From Dendrophyllia cribrosa (lineage: Eukaryota; Cnidaria; Anthozoa; Scleractinia; Dendrophylliidae): a stretch of DNA of 64,000 bases. Both the position numbers and the translations under genes were made by a program. The DNA lies in NCBI GenBank assembly GCA_024195265.1, contig JAJLRJ010000004.1, positions 27,850,434 through 27,914,433 of the forward strand, in the 5' to 3' direction. The notes beneath the pieces were generated by a model. It had not been told where the DNA came from. It saw only the letters and a list, made by a program, of their open reading frames with translations, and did not search any database. Below are positions 56,301-64,000 of this stretch, one piece after another; position 1 is the first letter of the stretch; each line of letters opens with the position of its first letter.

Positions 56301-57252
56301 CAAATTAAACTTTACATATTTTGAAAGATCGTCATCTCTAGTATTGTCATTCATAATATTACGAAATTCTGAACAAAGGCACATGCTCAAAATTATCGCT
56401 GTTTTTCGCCTACCGTTTTACGGAGAACGGGAGAGCCATAAGCTTTTGACTTCATTTGAATACTTAGATTAATCTAATTTTTATGAAATCATGGTATTTA
56501 GACTGTGACAAGTTGTACAACAAATTGGAGCTGTGACAGCTTTTTCTAGCGCAGTAGTTTTGATACGCGAGTCGAGTGAATCATGACTTATTTTAAGCCT
56601 GTTTGGTGTCGCCAAATCGAACCCCGGGCTGAAAACTAATGTTTTCGTTTTCCCAGAAACAAATACGTTTTTCAAGGAAAAAACTACACAGCAATTGTAT
56701 ACTTACTAAAGGCTACCTGTATGCAAAAGAAGAGCGAATTTTAGTTTTTTAACTTTGCCTTGTAATGTTTGATTTTTGCACGGATTTGCTCTTAAGGTTC
56801 TTAAATAGGTTCTTATTTTCTGAAGAAAGAAATTACATTGTGGCTATTCGGCCTATTCCTTATATAAAATATGCATACCACTGATCACATGAACTTTGAA
56901 GTCCTCCTTCAGAACATAACCTTATATACATGTACTGTAATGCTAAGTACACATCCGTTTTATATAGATTTTAGAAAACAATTAAGAACCTGTTTCAAAT
57001 TTTAGGCTAAACAGGTTCTTGTATAGAGAGGGTCTAACTTGCAAATTTTAGCCTAACAGGTTCTTAAAAACTAGGTTTATACTTGCGGGTTTGGTAAGAT
57101 TTCCGTACAACCCCATACATTAATTATACATGTATGCGCTATTGTTTTTCTTCAGGCGTTTTATTGTTTTGTCTTTTGTTTTAGTTTTGAGAAAAGTATG
57201 CATTACTAATGTATGGGGTTATACGGAAATCTTTCCGCGGGTTTTTATTGTA
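53366..57252. mobile_element. 3.9-kb element with >1-kb inverted arms
   Basis: Left arm 53366-54484 starts TTACAGTAAAAACCCGCAAG. Right arm begins 55752 (TACCAACCGTGACTGTCACG is the shared inner edge) and runs to about 57252, where GGGTTTTTATTGTAC mirrors the left end. The right arm is longer because of internal insertions, including a nested fold-back at 57102-57232. The 1.27-kb centre has no recognisable transposase. Two frames encoding KTTALEKAV on opposite strands are arm copies of each other. Confidence 0.88.
57102..57232. mobile_element. Nested fold-back within the right arm
   Basis: Inverted ends AAGATTTCCGTACAACCCC, interrupting the outer terminal repeat between GCGGGTTT and GCGGGTTTTT. 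A partial second copy of its right half lies at 57460-57572 (GAGGTTATACGGAAATATTT). Confidence 0.8.
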
Positions 57253-57278
57253 CTACTACTACTACTACTACTACTACT
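57251..57278. repeat. (ACT)n microsatellite
   Basis: Nine trinucleotide units at the right edge of the long-inverted-repeat element. Confidence 0.9.
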
Positions 57279-58721
57279 GCTTCACCAACAGGAAAACAAA
57301 CTCTAACTGAAAAACACGTGCAGAGGCGCAAAAAAAATTGACAACTAATGTTTTAAGTCACTGCACTTTGTCGTCAGGTGTGAATCCTTATTTTCAAAAC
57401 TGTTACTTGGCATACCAAAATATTGACCCCTCATGCAGACGAGACATTTGCTCCGGGTGTGCGCGCTGTTGTTTTGTTTTGGATTTCTATTGTTTTGGCT
57501 TTTGTTTTAGTATTAAGAACGGTATGCATAGCTAATGAATGTATGAGGTTATACGGAAATATTTCCGATATCAATACTATCCTACTCGTTTATTTAACCT
57601 TGAGGCGCGGGGTTTCCTTGATAGCCGTGGTTTCCGCTTTCTTTCTGATTTCCCTCGTTCTCACCGCAAGGCCATTCACTGACAGACGAGCAAGCGAACG
57701 TAAACACGATGCCGACCAAAGAAAGCCATAATATAATACACTTAGTCGAAGCGTCGTGCGGCTGAAAAGTGCAAAATGACGGAGGTTTTTTCACTCGAAT
57801 CTAAGCAAATTTACCACCAGAATATTTACTAGACTCCAGTCTTTCCAAAACCGAGTGTGTATGTTGGCATTGCCCCTGTTAAAAAGAGTTAGAACGCTTG
57901 AAGCGATGACCGCACGGTCGAACTCCGTACAAGCCTTTATACGAAATTGCTCACTTCAAGCACAGTTAATATAACAAACTGGTTATGAAACTCAGTCAGT
58001 CCTTTGTTATATGTTTTTGTTCTCCATTTCCTTTGTTCGTTTGCCTTGACCCTGCACAAAACACAAAAGGTATTGAAATGCATATGAGCAACTGACCAGT
58101 AGAAACATTTGGGCTCGCACGTTAAACAAAACAATGTGCAGGGTCATGGTTCGTTAACATAAAACAAAGCAGCTTTGTACACTCTTTTTGAAATTTGTTG
58201 AGCTTCATTACCAGTTTGTTCTATTAACTATGCTTCAAGGTCAAAATGACGGAACTTTTTTTAAAGTTATTAAAGTATTTTAACATTCCTAGATAGAATA
58301 GTAACCAAAGTACTGAAATCCGAGTGTGGATTTCAGAAAAGTTACTCAGCAATGCACGAAATTTTGATTTTCCTTTCAAAAAATGACCTTTTTGCTATGA
58401 TTTTAAGGTCAAATTGGGAGCCTGGTAACGAGTGAAAATACTATATAGGCAAGTGTCATCCAATTTTTTGCCATGATCTGAAGTGCCCTTGATTCAAGTG
58501 CGTGCTTTTTAAAAATTTACTTTGCTTGTGGTGTGAAACCAGCTATGATGACTAAGCAATAACGACAAAAATTCCATGCATTCCGATGACTTAGCGCAAC
58601 TTAAACTAAGCAAACTTAGACCTAGGTTATTGTGAAGGACACAGGATTCATCTGCACACTGACAAAATAACGTAGAAAACAAGAAAGGAAAAAAGAAAAG
58701 AAAAAGAAAAAATATGTAAGG
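57279..58721. other. Unassigned sequence
   Basis: No gene is supported. It contains the partial fold-back copy at 57460-57572 and otherwise no recognised feature. Confidence 0.4.
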
Positions 58722-58842
58722 GTTATTGACCAGGAGCGAGGGGATATGTGATATATTCCCCTCGTGGCGTACCCGAGGGCGTAGCCCGAGGGAACACCAC
58801 GAGGGGAATATATCACATATCCCCGAGGGACTGGTCAATAAC
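58722..58842. mobile_element. Fold-back element, GTTATTGACC ends
   Basis: Arms of about 50 bp contain GATATGTGATATATTCCCCT in opposite orientation around a central CCCGAGGGCGTAGCCCGAGG. Related GAGGGGAATAT words recur at 59420-59505. Confidence 0.85.
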
Positions 58843-58845
58843 ATG

Positions 58846-59653
58846 CTTATTTTCCACCTTGTGAGGTTTTCTAAAACAAAGAAACTAATAATTTTTTGGA
58901 GAGTAACATCCCGTTCAATTCAAATGCAAAAACAGCATGATTCCGCAAGGCCGCATTGGGATCACGGCACATTACGAAGCGAGACGGTAAACATGTTTTG
59001 CTTTTGCCAAATTTGCATTGAGCACGTTGCTTCGTTATGAGTAGAAGGAGGGAGAGAGAAAAGAAAATGTATGAACAGTACTCGTGGTCTCGCCATGGCC
59101 CAACTACCCGCCTTCATCTTTCGAAGATCAATGGAGTGGTTGCGGTGTGTTTTCCAAGGGAAAGCGGCGGAAACATATTCAGGTTCAAGCGTAAAACGAT
59201 GCGTCATACATTTAATATTGAAGACCCGAAACCTGAATCGAGGTACGATACCATCGAATAATGTTATTAACATTTCGCTTTTTGATCGCGACCGGCAAGT
59301 TAATTACGTAGGAATATGATTGATGAAGTTGTCTTTTTATGTAAACAAAAAATATTGACCGATTCTAGAGTGTTTTTCTTGTTATGCCCTATTTTGTCTT
59401 CCCGTTTGTGTTATTCTATTATGAGGGGAATAAGTCGAGGGGACTAAGGCGAGGGGAATATGTCGAGGGGAATATGTTGGGGGGAATATGACGAGGGGAA
59501 TATATAATCCTTTGTTTTGCTATTGTTTTCAGCCCCGCCTCTCTCCTGTTACAATCAAAGCCGCACCCAGCTTTTCAGACACTGTAACGAACGGGATTAT
59601 GTGATATATTCCCCTGAAAAGAACAAAGAAAACTGAGCTAGGTGGAAAATAAG
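58846..59653. mobile_element. Possible element with CTTATTTTCCACCT ends
   Basis: Inverted ends at 58846-58861 and 59639-59653 enclose an array of ~16-bp GAGGGGAATATGTC words at 59420-59505 and a distal GTGATATATTCCCCT that matches the adjacent fold-back. Small frames at 58962-59319 have no recognisable domain. Confidence 0.5.
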
Positions 59654-60783
59654 AAAGAAAATGCCATTGAATGGAGCCTTGGTATTACTGGCAGAAGATT
59701 ACAAAGGTTTCAAAAAGCGTTAGTCACACCTAGAAGTACAATGTACATAACAGACAGACCAGAAAATGACCATAATGAAAAGCGCTAATCACAGTCGCTG
59801 TATGCAGACACAATTTTATTTTTATAGACTTGCCATTCCAGCCTACGTACATAAAATGAAATGAAAAGCAAAAAAACAACAAATTTAAAAAAAAACCCAG
59901 ACATTTATTTTACAATACGCATTCGGTTTCTTTTGCTTTGACAAACTGTAATGTGTTTTGTGCCTCAAATCACTATTGTTTAGAGACTTTGTTTTAGAGA
60001 CTTTGTTTTGACACCTTCAGAATGCCATCCACACGGCACGCACACTACACAGACACAGTTTTAAAATATAACTAAGGCAAAATCTATTTCCTTTGACTTT
60101 GTTACACTCAGCTACTCGTATCCAGACCATCCACGGTCAGTCAAAGCACGACTACGATCTGGACACGAGACAAGCGTCCTGGCAAATATTAAGATCTAGA
60201 ATTACAGATTTGGAGAACACTTGTTGCGGTTCCATAAAGCTATGATGACTGTAGTGCTCGTCTGGAATGGAGAGAAATGCTGTGGGAATCTGAGCTTAAG
60301 GCATATTTGCCTTCTTTCAAACTCAGTGTCATCATAAATTGTGGAAACAAGGAAGAAAAGTTTTCTATATCTAATAAAATAAGCGTCGAACATAATGTTT
60401 ACATACAGTTATGTTGTAGAATTTTCAACCATTAAGAACGCTCATAGTATCTCGATAAGCTTAATTATAGTAATAATATGATATATAATAATAATAATTC
60501 AATATATAGTGCGCATATAAATTAATGTGAATAATTTTTTATTAAGTTTATTGTTCCATTCACGTCATAAGTTTCTTCTGCCTTTAAAAGGTCCTTTTAA
60601 AAAGAGCAATACAATAAATAAAAAAACAGCCTTTTTATGAGCGTAAGCAGACGTATATTGTAATTTCTTTGTATAAAATATGGAAAAAAAAAACAAACAA
60701 AGGCATTTCACATCAATTGTCCTGCAGGGAACCTGAAAACTTTCGCCTTTGGTGTAAATTGAGAATCAAAGAAACAGTTCAAA
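59654..60783. other. Downstream flank of PAN-EGF gene 2
   Basis: No gene is supported. It should contain the 3' untranslated region of gene 2 at its right end. (AAT)-rich runs lie near 60480-60500. Confidence 0.45.
60547..60552 (-). terminator. Candidate poly(A) signal, PAN-EGF gene 2
   Basis: Minus-strand AATAAA about 230 bp beyond the stop codon at 60784. A second overlapping candidate lies about 10 bp further. Use is unverified. Confidence 0.4.
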
Positions 60784-61078
60784 TCAATTTTCCTGGACCT
60801 GAAAACTGTTGCCTTTGGTATAAATCGTATGATGACACCATAAACCCACGTAGTTGTCGCTTTTAGCGTCTGCTCCACTCTTTGACATTGTAATATTCTT
60901 GACCAACTTGTTATTGACGTAAATTCCTACGTTCGTTCCTGTGATTTGAGACTTGAGATCATACCAAACACCAGATTTCATTGCAAAGCTGATGCGAGGA
61001 CTGCTTTCTGGCCCAGAACTTGTGATGTACATGAAATTACTACCCCAAAGGAAATACCCCCAAGCTTTCGATACGTTT
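60784..61078 (-). CDS. PAN-EGF gene 2 last exon
   Basis: 295-nt terminal exon, phase 2 in, stop at 60784-60786. It encodes a Gly/Trp-rich beta-type domain end with a single Cys in GLWCHH. The frame stays open about 14 codons further upstream, so the exact acceptor is inferred from phase and from the pyrimidine-rich TTCTGGTTTGATGTTCACAG. Confidence 0.65.
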
Positions 61079-62859
61079 CTGTGAACATCAAACCAGAACC
61101 AATATGTAAGCTTTTTGACTGACTGTGTTACAGTTTAAGTAAGGTTATTATAGCCACTCAGAAGGTAATAAAACTATGCCTTCATTACGATTTTTTTATT
61201 GCAAGAAACATTGCAAAGTATGTCTTGGCATTAATAACCCAAACTACGTTCTAAAATAAACTGCGTTAAAAAACCTAGAAAGGATTCATGTTCCACTGTT
61301 CCTATCCTGTCGTGATCTATCCCATCCCACCCTACAAAGAATCTTAAACTTTTAACCTTGTAGAATGGGGTTGATTTGCCGACTGATTACTTAATTAAAA
61401 CAATAGAGCGTTTTCACTTGACGTCATAGCCGCCATACTAGTGTTCCCGTACAAAAGAATTTTAATTAGCTTCTTTTGTTAGGAACACCAACATGGCTGC
61501 CATGGCCTTTGTCATTTGAGTCCCACGGGACTGAAGATCACGTGAGTGAAAACGCTCTATTGTCCACAGATGCCTTTACCATATCTTGCTCGTTACCTCT
61601 GTTCTCACTGCCTGTTGGCATACTGTTTACTCGCGCCGCCCTCAAAGTTAAACGTCATGCACATCTACGCATAGTTATCAATTATTGGACGAGGTTGAGC
61701 AAAATATCGTGATTTGTCGGTGGCGATCAGATCAGTTATTAGATAATTGATCTGCAAGACACTGACAAATCACGATATTTTTCGATAGGCGAGTTCAATA
61801 ATTGTTTTATCATTCGATCACCGAGTTTGTTTTTCAATTAAAAAACAGAAGCAGAAATCGGGCTGCCATTGTAGATGACGCGAGCAGAACAATTATTCGC
61901 AGCAAAACAACTTTGCACCGTTCATGAGTCAATGAATAGGAAGAACAGGAAGAACAAAATGCATCGAATGACAGACAGTTGTGACGTCATTTCTACAGAC
62001 AGCGAGATTATTCATGTAGAAGTGACGCTTGCACAATGCGTTTGTGCCGTGCGCCGATTGTTCAGCGATACCCGGGAATCTGCTAAGTTATGCCTTAAAT
62101 CATGTTTTGAAAGAGTAAAATAAAATAGATATTGGTTTCCATATGTTTTCGCATAAATGTGAGAATTATCAAGGTCTCGGTTTGTATTATCCACAATTGC
62201 CCTTAACACATTAATCTTGGTTTTAGTCATGTTCGCTATCTTGCTGAACCTCATCAATTAACTGTTAACTATTATGTAAGTACTTACCTTTTTGACACCA
62301 CGCATCCCGATTTATACTTAAACACGTGTCCACAGCCTTTGCCGCTCAATATTTGAACGCGACTGGTGATAACTGAAAATAAAAAACGTACCGATAAAAG
62401 GGTTTGATGGCTAAGTATTTCTGAAGTAACTTCTTAGGTACTTAAGGAAATCAGTCGCATCTGGAGACTGGAGTATTACAGCAAACAATTAATCGGCCAG
62501 TCTAGTCGCTTTACATGTTGTATCCTTCACAGTGGTGGCTTACTTACTCACCATAGTGATCTATTGACAGCAGTGGTCCAATATAGTCTGGCTGACTGTT
62601 GTTAGCTAATAATCTACATGGGTGTTAATTAACTCACATACTGATCTGTATTGACAGGAGTGGTCCGATAAAGTCTGGCTGACTGATGTTAGCTAATAAT
62701 CTACATGGGTGTTAATTAACTCACCATACTGATCTGTATGGACAGGAGTGGTCCATAGTCTGGCTGGCCCATAATGCCACTGGTCTTCATTTTGAGGCAG
62801 ACTTCCGGTCCATGAGGTTCCGTTGTCAGTCCAGTTACCAATCAGGTTTTTCCATAAAC
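60784..62859 (-). CDS. Secreted PAN-EGF protein, gene 2 (last three exons, 5' end outside window)
   Basis: Exons 62859-62725, 62372-62288 and 61078-60784 join in phases 1 and 2 without stops and end at TGA 60784. The first two match exons 5 and 6 of gene 1. The last (98 residues) reads AWGYFLWGSNFMYITSSG, then GVWYDLKSQITGTNVGIYVN and DNYVGLWCHH. The NVGIYVNNKLV strand recalls laminin-G/pentraxin-like beta-sandwich domains, but the family is not certain. The acceptor chosen is TTGATGTTCACAG at 61079, the one matching the phase-2 end of exon 6. The window stops one base short of where the next EGF exon should begin (its donor GTAAAATG is at the edge). Unlike gene 1, the frame is intact. Confidence 0.7.
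61401..61562. mobile_element. MITE, CAATAGAGCGTTTTCAC ends
   Basis: Perfect 17-bp terminal inverted repeats. Subterminal TGACGTCATAGCCGCCAT resembles part of the small fold-back at 27990-28142 (TACGTCATAGCCGCCATG), so the two are related. It lies in the last intron of gene 2. Confidence 0.85.
61679..61804. mobile_element. Fold-back MITE
   Basis: Inverted arms with CAATTATTG ends and AATATCGTGATTTGTC, with an ~11-bp centre ATTAGATAATT between copies of GATC. It is intronic in gene 2. Confidence 0.8.
62288..62372 (-). CDS. PAN-EGF gene 2 exon 6
   Basis: 85-nt exon between TTTTTTATTTTCAG and G|GTAAGTACTT, phase 1 in and phase 2 out, encoding [19 protein letters not shown]. The paralogous exon lacks one base. 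Two Cys residues could pair. Confidence 0.7.
62725..62859 (-). CDS. PAN-EGF gene 2 exon 5
   Basis: 135-nt exon with acceptor TTTTATCAG and donor G|GTGAGT. It encodes [13 protein letters not shown] and [11 protein letters not shown] like gene 1, with changes such as NED for SAD and TTPVHTD for PTAVNTD. Confidence 0.75.
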
Positions 62860-64000
62860 CTGATAAAATGCAGAATCTCAGTGTATCTTACAAACTTTGT
62901 ATCACTTTCATATTTTATTACAAAAATGTCCTGCACGATGCAAATTTCAGTTGTTCGGCTGAAATGTTTACAACTTAAGCATTTAGGCTAAAATACTTAC
63001 GGAACATCGTTTAACACGCAAACGAATGTCTGTATGTAGGATAGAATAGATAGATAGTTTATTTAGTCATACTGTTACAGCCGAAAGGCTAGCTGAATTG
63101 CGTAAAACTTGACAATAAAGTTTGATAACATTTAAACATTATTTAACATTATTTTAACATTGAAACTTTGCATCGTTTGTATTGTTGTCCGATTTGTTTT
63201 GGCACAAAAATTGACATTTATACTCCTCTTTCGCTGATCTTTAATGGAAAAGAAGAAAAGTTTGATAAGCATTTTATAGCGCAATCAATTTAACCAGCTT
63301 CGTTTTTTTTTTTTACTTAATTTAGCTTAATAGGCGAAACGGAAAATGCTTTAATTTTGCGGTCGCAATATTTTAAAATGACTTTGGTTTCATTCGCGGA
63401 TTTAACTAAGAAAGTGATAAACATTACCGTGAAAAAAAGCTAAGGCCTTCACCAGCCTACAGAACTAAAACTGGTCACGTGCGTTTCTCTTCTGGTTTCT
63501 CGATCTGTAACAGGAAGCGACTATGGTATTGCCACCGTGCTGCCTAGACGGGGCGCTCGTTCACCGCAGGTTTACCCACGAGTGTTGGTAGAGTATACCA
63601 ACAACTCGATGACAGCTCCAAGAATAACTCGAACTTCACTTCGCTAGAACATTGTAAAAGCAACGCAGAATATCAATGTACTGGGGTAAAAACGTTTTAC
63701 ATCCCTTGACAACACGACAACAGAGACTAGGAGTTAAACTTCGCCTTGAGGTCGAAAACGTCGAATGAAACAACCACTAAAACTGCTAAAATAGTGCCTG
63801 TCATCAACACTGTACTGGGGTAAAAAGAACTTTACATCCCTAACAACACGACGGCAGGGGCCAGGGGCTTTTAACTTCGCCTATATATCGAAAAGGTCTG
63901 ACGCGCGAACCACAAGAACACTGCATCTTCACAATAAAAACAATACTTCACAGAGCACTATCTTAATTACTGGGGTAAAATCACAGCTTTACATTTTACC

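Larger units (their letters stand above)
61956..64000. repeat. Paralogous block, gene 2 copy
   Basis: It matches 601-2912. It includes exons 6 and 5, a short three-unit version of the intronic minisatellite (62545-62760), a short GATA array and the retroelement-like tail. It runs out at the window edge at the EGF exon donor. 62880-63660 has extra sequence relative to gene 1 and no gene. Confidence 0.9.

Overview
The window looks like genomic DNA of an anthozoan cnidarian, most likely a stony coral. The evidence is AT-rich sequence, split genes with GT-AG introns, large intronless HEPN-NACHT-WD40 genes of a kind known to be expanded in Anthozoa, PAN/EGF secreted-protein exons, a Penelope-like retroelement with a GIY-YIG domain, non-LTR retrotransposon scraps, and dozens of short inverted-repeat elements. 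No prokaryotic genes, rRNA or CRISPR were seen. The species cannot be named from the sequence alone.

Layout. All convincing host genes lie on the minus strand. (i) About 0.9-6.7 kb holds six exons of a secreted PAN-EGF-EGF gene, gene 1: signal peptide, PAN/Apple, EGF, EGF, and two exons of an unrecognised domain. Its 3' end lies left of the window. (ii) 14.3-18.9 kb is NACHT gene A. (iii) 38.0-42.4 kb is NACHT gene B, its paralogue. (iv) From 60.8 kb to the right edge are the last three exons of a second PAN-EGF gene, gene 2; the window ends one base before its next EGF exon should begin. The window is therefore bounded by tandem copies of one gene family and contains a tandem pair of a second family.

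NACHT A and B lie in a direct segmental duplication (about 9.73-21.33 kb and 32.31-45.64 kb). The copies differ by mobile-element insertions, by tandem-repeat number, by one sharply diverged block in the N-terminal HEPN-like domain, and by coiled-coil repeat number (nine and a half versus six 14-residue units). A further short paralogous stretch (24.88-25.44 and 50.47-52.96 kb) may belong to the same duplication. The predicted proteins combine a HEPN-like domain (R-x5-H), a coiled-coil stalk, a NACHT ATPase and a WD40-type sensor half. This is the layout of STAND/NLR-like intracellular sensors, but ligand and effector activity are unknown.

The rest is mostly mobile DNA: a 5'-truncated Penelope-like element, three LINE fragments, and many fold-back or terminal-inverted-repeat elements. 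Three of these insert at TTAA and start with GGTG; one has a clean empty site in the paralogous block and one is a near-perfect 1.28-kb palindrome. There are also hAT-like and Mutator-like MITEs with target duplications, a 3.9-kb long-inverted-repeat element, and several minisatellites. The most unusual small feature is an array in intron 5 of PAN-EGF gene 1: each of about 11 units carries a copy of the 3' end of exon 5 plus a splice-donor-like site.
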